64,000 bases of DNA, from positions 186,001 through 250,000 of the forward strand of contig NZ_JALJZV010000001.1 of assembly GCF_024171535.1 (NCBI RefSeq). The letters run 5' to 3'. Shown here piece after piece: positions 53,461 through 61,768 of this stretch. How positions within the stretch are numbered: position 1 is the stretch's first letter; every line of letters starts with the position of its first letter. The position numbers and the translations under genes are program-made. The DNA is from Flavobacterium sp. HSC-61S13. GTDB taxonomy: Bacteria > Bacteroidota > Bacteroidia > Flavobacteriales > Flavobacteriaceae. The notes below the pieces were generated by a model. The model searched no databases, was not told where the DNA came from, and saw only the letters and a program-made list of their open reading frames with translations.

Positions 53461-54333
53461 GTTTAAGATTTGCAGTATTTTCCCAACCTCAATATCCATT
53501 CTCGAAAATGCAAACCATTTTTTGCCTAAATCTTTAAGTGATGCTCCGATATGATAAAGTTCCGTACCGTCAATGATTAAAAAGCGGTCGTGGGCATCTG
53601 AAAATAGCTCAACTTCAATAGGCGGATATTGACTGTTGTACCGTTGTAAATCCAATCGTAATTGATTACTGATGCTTTTGGTATAAATTGTTACGATTAC
53701 ATTGTCATTCCGTTTGCCCAATAAGGTCAATACCGTATCATCCACATAATTATCCAGCAAGATAATGGAGCTTTTGGCACTTCGGATAATATCGGAAACA
53801 AAGGCATAAGCATCAAAAACCTGCCCGTTATAAAAAATACCTTTTTCGCTGTGGAGTTTATCACTTTCCAAAGCTTTAAAAATCTCTTCGAATTTCTGGT
53901 CGGCTTCTAATTGTTTGAGTTCAATCTTATCCAAACGATGAAAAAGCGAAGCATTGCTGATGAGCATCCTACGCATTTCTACAAAAGCGTTCATAATTTC
54001 AATACTGACTTTTATGGCAATTTCTGAACGAAGTACAGCAGAAAGCATTGCAATGCCTTGCTCGGTAAAAACATAGGGCAAATAACGTCTTCCACCATAA
54101 TTTAAACTTGAGGTTCCAAACTGGAACCTCAAGTTTTCAACTTCCTCTTCGGTCAGTTGAAAGCAAAAAGAAGCAGGAAATCGTTCAGTATTTCTTTTTA
54201 CGGCTTTGTTGAGGTTCTTTGTTTCTACCTGATAAATCCTTGCCAAGTAGCTGTCGAGCATAACTTGTTGGTCTCTTACGGTATAAATCTGATTTTCAAT
54301 TTCCTGCTTACTAATGATAGCTTTATTTTCCAT
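53452..54333 (-). CDS. ORF6N-domain protein with C-terminal phospholipase-D-like region
   Basis: 293 residues. The first ~100 residues are an ORF6N DNA-binding domain (IENQIYTVRDQQVMLDSYLARIYQVETKNLNKAVKRNTERFP, FTEQGIAMLSAVLRSE). A short helical linker follows, then a region from about residue 165 with SAKSSIILLDNYVDDTVLTLL and HDRFLIIDGTELYHIGASLKDLG, where H-x-(K/R) and the flanking strand resemble a half PLD/HKD site (HDRF in place of HxK). ORF6N is seen in phage and mobile elements. It is next to topB in CTnDOT-like elements. Its last codons are inside the terminator palindrome. It ends one base before the topB start codon region, in the same direction. Confidence 0.83.
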   Translation of the reverse strand: MENKAIISKQEIENQIYTVRDQQVMLDSYLARIYQVETKNLNKAVKRNTERFPASFCFQLTEEEVENLRFQFGTSSLNYGGRRYLPYVFTEQGIAMLSAVLRSEIAIKVSIEIMNAFVEMRRMLISNASLFHRLDKIELKQLEADQKFEEIFKALESDKLHSEKGIFYNGQVFDAYAFVSDIIRSAKSSIILLDNYVDDTVLTLLGKRNDNVIVTIYTKSISNQLRLDLQRYNSQYPPIEVELFSDAHDRFLIIDGTELYHIGASLKDLGKKWFAFSRMDIEVGKILQILNKQ

Positions 54334-56420
54334 TACTTTTTATAATTCTTGTTTTTCTCAAATTCAAAGGAACTTTCGGCTTTATCATTCAATACGATAT
54401 AGGCATCGAATTTCTTTCCAGCTTTGCTTTTCATCCCTTTAAGCAGAGCCGTTTTGCCTTTATTGACGAGGCTTTCAATATCAGCAATGCTGATTTGTAG
54501 GCCACAAACATTGCGGAACTGTACCCAATTACAAACTTCATCAGGGCATTTAACAATCTTATCTCTAATAATCAGTTGCTGGGTTTTACATTTTGGGCAA
54601 ATAAGTTGAGGCAGGTTTTCGTGGGCAATGGAAGTTTGCAATAATTCATTAGTAATAGATGAAGCGTATTCTTCCATTTCCTTTTGAAAAGTCCCAGCAT
54701 CCGCTTCATTGTTTTCGATTTTTAGCAAGGCTAATTCCCATTCGGCAGTCATTGCTACGTCAGCAATTTTTTGGTCTTTGACCAATTCATAAACCTGCAA
54801 TCCTTTTTCAGTCGGGATTAAAGATTTCTTTTCCCGTTGGATATAATTTCGGGTAAATAGTGTTTCAATTATTGATGCCCGTGTTGCAGGTGTGCCAATG
54901 CCTATATTTTGCAGAGCTTTACGTTCTTCTTCATTTTCTATCCCGTTTCCGGCAGTTTCCATAGCCGATAAAAGCCCAGCTTCAGTAAATAATACAGGTG
55001 GTTTAGTTTGTTTTTCTAAAACGAAGGCTTCTTTTATTTTAAGTTCATCGCCCTTTTTCAATTCGGGCAAATCTTGCAAAGGTTCGGCTTCATCATCTGC
55101 GAAACTTCCTTTTATAGAGCGCCAACCTGGTTCGGTTATCTTACAACCCTTTGCAGTAAAATCATAATGTATGGCTTGTAAAGCAATGTCGGTAATCTCT
55201 TTCGTACAAGCTTGAGAAATCGCTTCCAGCAGTCGAAAAGCAATCATATCGTAAACTGCATTTTCTTTTGCATTTAATGCCGATGGAATTTTTTCGGTAA
55301 TCAATAATGCGTGATGGTCGGTTACACGCAAATCATTCACGATGCGTTTATTGAAACGTCCCCATTTTATTTTAGACAAGGCTTGTTTGCAATTTTCCCT
55401 GTCTTGTAACGCTCTTACAAGATTGGGGATTTCAGCCCACATATCTTCGGGAATATATTTGCTTCCGCTACGAGGATAAGTGATGAATTTCTTTTCGTAA
55501 AGGCTTTGGGCAATGTTCAGCGTTTCTTCGGCAGAAAGGTTTAGCTTTTTATTGGCTTCTTTTTGTAAACCTGTCAAGTCAAAAAGCAAAGGTGGTTGTT
55601 CCGTGACGTTTTTGATTTCTACGGATGTAACCGTTGCAGTATTTCCGTTTCTTTCGATAGTTCTCAATGCATCGTCTGCCAGCTTTTTATCGTCCCATTT
55701 GGTTGTAGAAAGACTTTTAAAACCAATCATTTCTTTGTGATGCAATAATTGTATCTGATAATATTTCTTTATTGAGAATTTTTTGTTGTCGAGATAACGT
55801 TTGCAAATCAAGACAAGTGTTGGTGTTTGCACTCTTCCGAGCGAATAAATCCCATTTCCTGCAACAATGCTCAATGCTTGCGTAGCATTAATGCCCACAA
55901 GCCAATCGGCACGGCTTCTGCCTTGTGCAGATTGATACAATCCGTCAAATTCTTTTCCGTTTTTGAGGTTATCAAAACCTTGTTTAATGGCTTTTTCAGT
56001 TAATGAACTTATCCATAATCTTTGAAAAGGTTTGTTGCATTTGAGGTATTCATAAATGTACCGAAAGATGAGTTCGCCCTCACGACCTGCATCAGTAGCT
56101 ACAATTATGCTATCACATTGATTAAATACTTGCTCAATTATTTTCAATTGCTTTAATGCACCTGTATCAGCTACATAACTTTTGTCCTTTTTTACTTTAC
56201 GCACGGTTAATAAAAATGGGTTGGGAAGTATCGGAAGCGAAGCTTTATGAAAACTTGATATTCCGTAATCTTCGGGCATTCCTAATCCAATTAGGTGTCC
56301 AAATGCCCACGTAACACAATAGCCGTTGCCTGTCAGGTATCCATCCTTTTTTTCGGAAGCACCCAACAAGCCGGCTATTTCTCTTGCTACGCTTGGTTTT
56401 TCTGCAATTATTGCTTTCAT
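54333..56420 (-). CDS. topB: DNA topoisomerase III (exc-type)
   Basis: 695 residues: TOPRIM domain at the N-terminus (KAIIAEKPSVAREIAGLLG, then ATDAGREGELIFRYIYEYL), the active-site region with KKFITYPRSGSKYIPEDM (catalytic Tyr near residue 315), IENEEERKALQNIGIGTPATRASIIETLFTRNYIQ, and a C-terminal zinc-finger-like module CPKCKTQQLIIRDKIVKCPDEVCNW. This is the Exc-like TopB of CTnDOT-type elements, which is not needed for all excision assays but always present. It relaxes DNA during excision or transfer. It overlaps the ORF6N gene by one base. Complete. Confidence 0.95.
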   Translation of the reverse strand: MKAIIAEKPSVAREIAGLLGASEKKDGYLTGNGYCVTWAFGHLIGLGMPEDYGISSFHKASLPILPNPFLLTVRKVKKDKSYVADTGALKQLKIIEQVFNQCDSIIVATDAGREGELIFRYIYEYLKCNKPFQRLWISSLTEKAIKQGFDNLKNGKEFDGLYQSAQGRSRADWLVGINATQALSIVAGNGIYSLGRVQTPTLVLICKRYLDNKKFSIKKYYQIQLLHHKEMIGFKSLSTTKWDDKKLADDALRTIERNGNTATVTSVEIKNVTEQPPLLFDLTGLQKEANKKLNLSAEETLNIAQSLYEKKFITYPRSGSKYIPEDMWAEIPNLVRALQDRENCKQALSKIKWGRFNKRIVNDLRVTDHHALLITEKIPSALNAKENAVYDMIAFRLLEAISQACTKEITDIALQAIHYDFTAKGCKITEPGWRSIKGSFADDEAEPLQDLPELKKGDELKIKEAFVLEKQTKPPVLFTEAGLLSAMETAGNGIENEEERKALQNIGIGTPATRASIIETLFTRNYIQREKKSLIPTEKGLQVYELVKDQKIADVAMTAEWELALLKIENNEADAGTFQKEMEEYASSITNELLQTSIAHENLPQLICPKCKTQQLIIRDKIVKCPDEVCNWVQFRNVCGLQISIADIESLVNKGKTALLKGMKSKAGKKFDAYIVLNDKAESSFEFEKNKNYKK

Positions 56421-56426
56421 AATTTA

Positions 56427-57884
56427 CTACATTTTTCTGCCTTTAGATTTAGCAGGTGCTTGGAGTTTTTCCTGTTGCTCTTGCTGTTTTTTATCTTTTG
56501 GCGTTTGTTGTTTCGGTTGTAAAGGCTCTTTGATATTCTTTGTTGCTTCATTGGTTTTACCATCCGAATTAACCGCGGTTTGCGTTTTATGAGCTTCAGT
56601 AGGTTTCGCTTGTTCTTTGAGTTTATCGGGATTTTGAAAAGAAAAATTGGTTTTGTTGGTTTCCTTATTCAAAGTGATATAACCTTGGTACGGTTTACCT
56701 TGCTTGTCTGTCAAGCCACTGATGTAAACAGTCTGACCAGCTTTGAACTCATCATATTGCTCATTATCCAATTCCTTACCTCTAAAAATTCTCGGAACTT
56801 CCTGCGAATTATTTTGCTGATTATTTTGTCCGTTGCTTTGCGTTTGCTGATTGGTATTGCCTCTATCGAATAGAAATTCAACATAACGTTTGTCTGCATT
56901 GAACTGTACCGTAGCTTCAAACTCAGTTCCCTTTTTTGAAATCATTCCCTCTAAATGAAGTGGTTTGCCGTCCATTAAAGTTTGTTTTTGCTCATCATTC
57001 AGTTTTACCCCTTTTATTTCATCGGGTATTTTTATGTATTCTATTTTTAGTGCAATCAATTCATTGGTTAACCTATCCACACTAATAATTGACGGAATGG
57101 TTTCACCTGTTTTGGGGTTTTTCAAATCAACCACACGTCCCATATTTCCTGCATCGAGTAAGTTTTTCTTGTCTTCATCAGTAAACTTGTGTCCAAAAAA
57201 CTCAAAATTTAGGTTCGGCTCTTTTCGAATACCGTGAATGGCGACCACTACCTTACCTTCATCATTATGTTGCAAGGAAAGACGGGCATCCATTCGGGTA
57301 ACGGCAGTACCGAGATTAAGGCTTACAGGTACAAGTTCATTGGTTTTAAAACCTTTCAATAAAGGTTCAAGTAGGTTCATTTTTTCAAGGCGTTCTTTGC
57401 CTAATCCAAGATTGTTCATTGTTTCCCAATCAATTTGTTCCGGCTTGTAACGGTATTCGTTATTTTCCGGTGCTTTTTGTGTTGTTTCCATATTATTTTG
57501 ATTTTCTTGTTTATGTTCAGGCTCAACTTTTACTTCGTCTTTTTTCATTTGTTTTTCGCCTTCTGGAGTAGGATGATCTACCTGTTTTTGAAATTCTTTT
57601 GCTTTTTCTAAGGCTTTATCGGCTGGTACTTTAAAGAATGTAAATTTGGTAGGATCTTTTAGCTGTCTGTAAAAATTTGAGAAGAAATTAGAAATCAAAT
57701 CACCCTGTTTGTCCACCCGCATAAATTCGCTTTGGTTCTTTTTTGTGGGATCAACGCTTTCCATTTTTCCGTTTTTGTCGATACTTTTTACAGCTTGGAT
57801 TTTCATTTTTTCTTTATCCAGCACCAACAATATGTCCGATAATTGTTCGGGCTCTTCTTGCTTATTTGTAGTTTCTTCGCTCAT
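56427..57884 (-). CDS. DUF3945 protein
   Basis: 485 residues, rich in Lys/Glu/Gln. A disordered charged N-terminal third (QLSDILLVLDKEKMKIQAVKS) leads to two related DUF3945-type modules: NLGLGKERLEKMNLLEPLLKGFKTNELVPVSLNLG and related strand-helix units, and VPRIFRGKELDNEQYDEFKAGQTVYISGLTDKQGKPYQGYITLN. The C-terminus is a Lys/Gln tract. This family sits upstream of topB in CTnDOT-like elements and is 6 bp from topB here. Function unknown; the basic tail may bind DNA. The repeat motif GGCATTCAAAGGC lies upstream of its start. Confidence 0.82.
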   Translation of the reverse strand: MSEETTNKQEEPEQLSDILLVLDKEKMKIQAVKSIDKNGKMESVDPTKKNQSEFMRVDKQGDLISNFFSNFYRQLKDPTKFTFFKVPADKALEKAKEFQKQVDHPTPEGEKQMKKDEVKVEPEHKQENQNNMETTQKAPENNEYRYKPEQIDWETMNNLGLGKERLEKMNLLEPLLKGFKTNELVPVSLNLGTAVTRMDARLSLQHNDEGKVVVAIHGIRKEPNLNFEFFGHKFTDEDKKNLLDAGNMGRVVDLKNPKTGETIPSIISVDRLTNELIALKIEYIKIPDEIKGVKLNDEQKQTLMDGKPLHLEGMISKKGTEFEATVQFNADKRYVEFLFDRGNTNQQTQSNGQNNQQNNSQEVPRIFRGKELDNEQYDEFKAGQTVYISGLTDKQGKPYQGYITLNKETNKTNFSFQNPDKLKEQAKPTEAHKTQTAVNSDGKTNEATKNIKEPLQPKQQTPKDKKQQEQQEKLQAPAKSKGRKM

Positions 57885-57948
57885 AATCTGAATATTTTAA
57901 GATTTCAATTCCGAAAATAAAAGAAGCATTTACTGCATTGCACTAAGT

Positions 57949-57981
57949 GGCATTCAAAGGCGGTATTTGTCATTCAAAGGC
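57949..57981. promoter_or_regulatory. Tandem motif CATTCAAAGGC, 20 bp apart
   Basis: GGCATTCAAAGGC at 57949-57961 and CATTCAAAGGC at 57971-57981. The two are in phase by two helical turns (20 bp), upstream of the DUF3945 start and downstream of the HTH stop. An identical 13-mer occurs at 10024. It looks like a pair of operators for an element-wide regulator, possibly for the minus-strand topB operon. Confidence 0.5.
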
Positions 57982-57984
57982 ATT

Positions 57985-58278
57985 TTATTTAGGTGTCGGA
58001 GGATTAAAACTTTCTCTTATAAATTGATGAACATCCGACAATTTGTAATACAATTTTCCGCTTATGGTATAATAAGGCAGTTTCCCGTTAGAGCGGTAAC
58101 GTTGCAATGAACGATTGCTGATTTTAAGCATTTGAAGCAAATCCTGATTGTCGAGCAATTCCTCGCCATCAATACTATTTCGTTTCTTTTGAAAGTCTTC
58201 GATATGATCGCCAAGCATATCAAGCCTGTCCATTAGGCGTTCCATCCACGCCAAAAATTCCATTCTGTCAATATTCAT
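57985..58278 (-). CDS. Excisionase-like HTH protein (helix-turn-helix, HTH_17 type)
   Basis: 97 residues. A helical N-terminal half (FLAWMERLMDRLDMLGDHIEDF) precedes a MerR/excisionase-type HTH: ELLDNQDLLQMLKISNRSLQRYRSNGKLPYYTISGKLYYKLSDVHQFIRE. This pattern is found in Xis2d-like proteins of CTnDOT-type elements. It probably acts as recombination directionality factor or regulator, in tandem with the related protein at 58305. The gap to it is 26 bp. Which is Xis2c and which Xis2d cannot be told here. Confidence 0.82.
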   Translation of the reverse strand: MNIDRMEFLAWMERLMDRLDMLGDHIEDFQKKRNSIDGEELLDNQDLLQMLKISNRSLQRYRSNGKLPYYTISGKLYYKLSDVHQFIRESFNPPTPK

Positions 58279-58304
58279 AGGATTATACTTTTAAGAGTTC
58301 GTAC

Positions 58305-58658
58305 CTATTTTTTATCTGTCTTTAGTTTCCTGCCTTTTTCGATATAGCTTTTGCCTGTTGCTATAAGTTCCTTTACATACGCATCACTGCTTTGTACAGC
58401 ATTGGCATTGAGCATATCTTTGATAGCACCAATCGTGTAGAAGTATTGTCCATAGATTTTTGAATAAGCAATCTCACCTTTGGTACGCATACGCCAAAGC
58501 GTTTTTTCGCTAATGTGCAGGTATTGACATACCTCGTGGTTGTTGAGCCACAGGTCATCATAATTGGTCACTTCCAATCTTTTCAGATAGTCAGCGATAG
58601 CAGTGATACGATTGTTTAGCTGATCCCACGCTTCTTCTTCAATGGTTATTATTTTCAT
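58305..58658 (-). CDS. Second HTH protein (excisionase-like)
   Basis: 117 residues from the ATG at 58656-58658 (MKIITIEEEAWDQLNNRI); the longer frame adds an unlikely 20-residue N-terminus. A helical N-terminal segment leads to LWLNNHEVCQYLHISEKTLWRMRTKGEIAYSKIYGQYFYTIGAIKDML, an excisionase/MerR-type HTH with the order expected of the family. Together with the 97-residue neighbour it makes a pair, as in CTnDOT xis2c/xis2d. It likely bends DNA at the attachment site or regulates the excision operon. Promoter region lies upstream with repeated CCAATTGG words. Confidence 0.82.
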   Translation of the reverse strand: MKIITIEEEAWDQLNNRITAIADYLKRLEVTNYDDLWLNNHEVCQYLHISEKTLWRMRTKGEIAYSKIYGQYFYTIGAIKDMLNANAVQSSDAYVKELIATGKSYIEKGRKLKTDKK

Positions 58659-58724
58659 TGCATAACTTTTAAAGTTTACTATGCAAAGTTGAAAAGAGTG
58701 GCAGAGTTTGTCTGCCAAGCCTTG

Positions 58725-58842
58725 CCAATTGGTTTGGCGGTTTTTTGAAAATTTTTACAATTAGGGAAAGCCTTATCAGTAAAGGATTTTAGGGGATTTT
58801 GATTGTTTAACAATAGTATTTTCCAAACTTTACCAATTGGTT
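58725..58842. repeat. Two copies of CCAATTGGTT before the HTH/excision operon
   Basis: CCAATTGGTT occurs at 58725-58734 and 58833-58842, each with the self-complementary core CCAATTGG and a preceding TT(G/A). The distance is 108 bp. They lie in the promoter region of the minus-strand HTH pair. They may be operators for RteC or an HTH protein; nothing shows which. Confidence 0.4.
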
Positions 58843-58850
58843 GATATGGG

Positions 58851-58881
58851 CAAAAAAAAAGCAGTACGATGATGTACTGCT
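58851..58881 (-). terminator. Terminator of the second rteC gene
   Basis: AGCAGTAC (58860-58867), loop GATGAT, GTACTGCT (58874-58881). On the minus strand it is followed by a run of at least nine T (the plus run of A at 58852-58860). It lies just downstream of the rteC stop (58905) in reading direction. Strong Rho-independent terminator. Confidence 0.85.
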
Positions 58882-58904
58882 TTGAAATAAATAACTCATT
58901 TAAG

Positions 58905-59750
58905 CTAAAGGTCTTTATCCATATATTCTTCAAGAGAAAACTTAAGCTGGTCTAAAAATGAAGTCCTGGAACCACTTCGGGTTTTCATTCTATGGAAAGC
59001 GTGATGTAGGTCGCCGAGAGGAATACGGAAAAGTATTTGAAACACCAGACTAATTTTTCGGATACCGATTTTTCCGTGAGAAATTACGCCCGAAGCATAA
59101 AGGGCATATATCAATTCGATTATAGCATTTTTGCTATCCGTCCAAAATATATCTTTGGAACTTTCCGGCTTTTGTAATATCATATCGGGACTTTCATCGG
59201 GATTAATTTTTGTGAGCAGATAAGTGTAGAGCAATTCATTGGAGATAATCCTTGCAGTTTTATAATCGAAGAAAGTCGAGAATTCCGGGTCTATTTCAAA
59301 TACTATGCTATTAAGCCCATCGTGGTAGTTAATGTTTCCACGTTTGAAGTAAGTATCATCACGGTCTGTCCGTCCTGAGCGGTAATATCTGTAAAAATCC
59401 GAATTGAAGAGGTGCTCAGTGTATTCCCGTTTAAGATTTGCCAACTGTCCAGAAAAATAATTATAATACATTTTACCGTTACTAACAGGGCAAGTGGTTT
59501 CAATGCGATATATCTTATTGTAATAAATCAGCTTACCGAGTATTTGGGGTTTAATACAACGAAAAAAATGGATTTCTTCCTCATCGTTTTTAAACCCTTC
59601 CTCAATAAGGTATTTCTTAACTGAACCTAAAAGATCTTGAAGATACAGGGTCATTTCATAAGCCTCATCAATCAATCTTTTGCTTTGTGATAAAATCTTA
59701 TCCTCGTTATTGTGAATTTCTAAAAGGATTTTGTCTAAAGAATATTTCAT
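58905..59750 (-). CDS. rteC: RteC-family regulator (copy 2)
   Basis: 281 residues, helical. It shares with copy 1 the pattern KKYLIEEGFKNDEEEIHFFRCIKPQILGKLIYYNKIYRIET, FYRYYRSGRTDRDDTYFKRG and IELIYALYASGVISHGKIGIRKISLVFQILFRIPLGDLHHAFHRMKTR, at a similar spacing. The pair is clearly homologous but not recent (many substitutions). This copy sits beside the HTH/excision operon and in the same orientation, so it is the better candidate for the excision activator. The strong terminator at 58851-58881 isolates it from the HTH genes, so they are separately transcribed. Confidence 0.85.
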   Translation of the reverse strand: MKYSLDKILLEIHNNEDKILSQSKRLIDEAYEMTLYLQDLLGSVKKYLIEEGFKNDEEEIHFFRCIKPQILGKLIYYNKIYRIETTCPVSNGKMYYNYFSGQLANLKREYTEHLFNSDFYRYYRSGRTDRDDTYFKRGNINYHDGLNSIVFEIDPEFSTFFDYKTARIISNELLYTYLLTKINPDESPDMILQKPESSKDIFWTDSKNAIIELIYALYASGVISHGKIGIRKISLVFQILFRIPLGDLHHAFHRMKTRSGSRTSFLDQLKFSLEEYMDKDL

Positions 59751-60080
59751 AGCTAATAAATTTTGTGATGCTTGCCAAATTTGAGATTTGGTTTACGTCT
59801 AATTAATTCACAAAATTTCAAACATTTAATGATAATAATTCCACAGTTTCACCCCACTGGGGAGAAATTTTTTCTACCGATGAAGGCAAAAAAACATCAA
59901 AATTTCTAAAAACTATAATAGTTAGGTCATGAAAAGGAGTTTTAAATCACATAGATTTATTATATTTGCTACTGATTTACAAGGAAATTGAGTAAAAATG
60001 AATGCAATGAGCACCATTACTAAATCGTTACCGACAACGATTTCCAACAGTGTAAACCCCTCTATTTAAGCTCCTTTTTG
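59751..60080. other. Gap between rteC2 and the truncated response regulator; likely ICE right-end region
   Basis: 330 bp without a gene. It has two inverted repeats close to rteC: CCAAAT/ATTTGG (59775-59780 and 59786-59791) and TTTCACCCC/GGGGAGAAA (59847-59855 and 59859-59867) followed by T. TTATATTTGC at 59960-59969 resembles the CTnDOT-family att core GTANNTTTGC except for its first base; the word TTTGCTAC recurs at 59965 and 60077. These are candidates for the element end only; a junction is suggested because the next gene is cut. Confidence 0.45.
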
Positions 60081-60512
60081 CTACATTAATTTTTTTACAT
60101 AAAAAAAGTTGTTGTTATCAATCGGTAATGAGATTTTAGGGTAATTAGGTCTTAAATATTGACTTGCTTTTTGAATACTTTGAGAAAATCGTTCGAGGGA
60201 TATGGGTTTCAACAAATAATCTAGGGCACTTTGGTTAAAAGCATCTACTGCATAATTGTTGTACGCCGTAGTGTAGATAATTGCAGGAGGATTATTAAAC
60301 ATAGAAACAAAATCGGTTCCGCTGATTTCAGGCATTTTGATATCTAAAAAAATTAAATCAATTTCTTTATTTTTGTTTAGAAAACTGATTAACTCAAATA
60401 CATTGTTGCAGATGCCTTCTAGTTGTAGATCCTCAAATTTTGAAATATGATGAACTAAAACTTCCTGAGCAAGTCTTTCATCATCTACAACTAAACATTT
60501 TATTTTCATCAT
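60081..60512 (-). pseudogene. LytTR-type response regulator, truncated before its DNA-binding domain
   Basis: 143 residues. The receiver domain is complete (DDERLAQEV at the acidic pocket, phospho-acceptor D57 in FLDIKMPEISG, TTAYNNYAVDAFNQSALDYLLKPIS). The protein stops just where the LytTR output domain should begin (NNNFFYVKKLM, then TAG at 60081-60083). Family members are about 240 residues. The break is consistent with insertion or rearrangement next to the mobile element. A functional receiver-only product is possible but unlikely. It is 3 bp downstream of the histidine kinase gene. Marked as truncated gene. Confidence 0.75.
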
Positions 60513-60515
60513 TCC

Positions 60516-61565
60516 TTAGAATTTTATTTCAAGAGTAACACTAAAGGTATCTCTATTTTTTTTAATTTGTAATAGGTGTTTTGATGGATAAAGCAACTGT
60601 AGACGTTTACGTATATTTTCAATGCCTATTCCTCCAAAATCTTTAGTCGCCCGTTCATTAAAACTGTTTTTACACTCAAATATGAGTTTGTTGTCGTCAC
60701 AGTATAAATTAGCAGCAATATAAGAAAAGTCAATAGTAGAATCAGTGCCGTGTTTAAAGGCATTTTCTATCAGCGGTAATAAAAGCATTGGCGCAATTTT
60801 AGTGGAATCTTTAACTTGATCGTAATGAAATGAAATGCTAGCATTTGAAGGCATTCTTAATAGTTCAATATCAATGTATGTATTTAGAATATGTATTTCC
60901 TTGATGATGGAAATTTCTTTTTCTTGGGTTTCGTATAAGGAGTAACGAAGTATGTCAGAAAGCTTAAGAATAACATCCGGCGTTTCTTTAGCTGTTTTAA
61001 GTGATAGTGCATACAAACTATTTAGGACGTTAAAAAGAAAATGTGGACTAATCTGAGATTTCAACAAACCAAGCTCTGCAATGTTTTGTTGAGCTGTAAT
61101 AGATTCTTCTTTTTTAATCTTTAATAGATATTCTTGCAAAACATATCCAATTAGCATTATAGACATAATTAGAATGATTCCTGGGAAGATATCAAAGTAA
61201 TGTTGATGATTCTCTAAAGAGGAAGGCACCGATGAAGTCACTGCCAATGCTGTAAAATCAGTTAATTCGCTTTTTTCAAATTTATTATATAGCCATTTTA
61301 AGTACTGTCCTGAAATGATTACCGAAATTAAAAAAAGCACCACTGCATCCATTATATAACGTATGATGTTTTTATGAATTCGAAACTTTGGTAATAACCA
61401 AAAAATATTGATCCAAGCAGGTGCAAAAAGCATTAGGTTGTATACCAGAATATAGCCCACAGATAAATTTTCACCCTTGTTGTTTACACTGACAAATACT
61501 ATAAAACCTACAAAAAAAACATTTAGTAGGAGCCTTGAAAAATTAAACCTATTGAGTGAATTCAT
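60516..61565 (-). CDS. LytS-type sensor histidine kinase
   Basis: 349 residues. Four membrane helices fill the first ~150 residues (e.g. LLLNVFFVGFIVFVSV, YILVYNLMLFAPAWINIFWLL, DAVVLFLISVIISGQYL, IFPGIILIMSIMLIGYVLQ). A His-kinase domain of the HisKA_7TM/LytS kind follows: LLKSQISPHFLFNVLNSLYALSLK with phospho-acceptor H175, then an ATPase domain ending GIGIENIRKRLQLLYPSKH. It would phosphorylate the response regulator encoded next. Its partner is truncated. Probably chromosomal. Intact. Confidence 0.9.
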   Translation of the reverse strand: MNSLNRFNFSRLLLNVFFVGFIVFVSVNNKGENLSVGYILVYNLMLFAPAWINIFWLLPKFRIHKNIIRYIMDAVVLFLISVIISGQYLKWLYNKFEKSELTDFTALAVTSSVPSSLENHQHYFDIFPGIILIMSIMLIGYVLQEYLLKIKKEESITAQQNIAELGLLKSQISPHFLFNVLNSLYALSLKTAKETPDVILKLSDILRYSLYETQEKEISIIKEIHILNTYIDIELLRMPSNASISFHYDQVKDSTKIAPMLLLPLIENAFKHGTDSTIDFSYIAANLYCDDNKLIFECKNSFNERATKDFGGIGIENIRKRLQLLYPSKHLLQIKKNRDTFSVTLEIKF

Positions 61566-61768
61566 TATCGAGCACTTCTTTAAAAGCGTAAAGTTAATTT
61601 TTTTCTATTACTGCCTATTGGTTTTTACACTAACGGCGTTTTTTTATAGACAAACGCTATTTAATGCGATATGAATTTTGTATGTCCCAGTTATAATAAC
61701 ATTGGTCAAAAAAAAATAAAAAACTTATGCGAGCATCGCTTTATTTGCACTAAACAAATATTTAAAAG

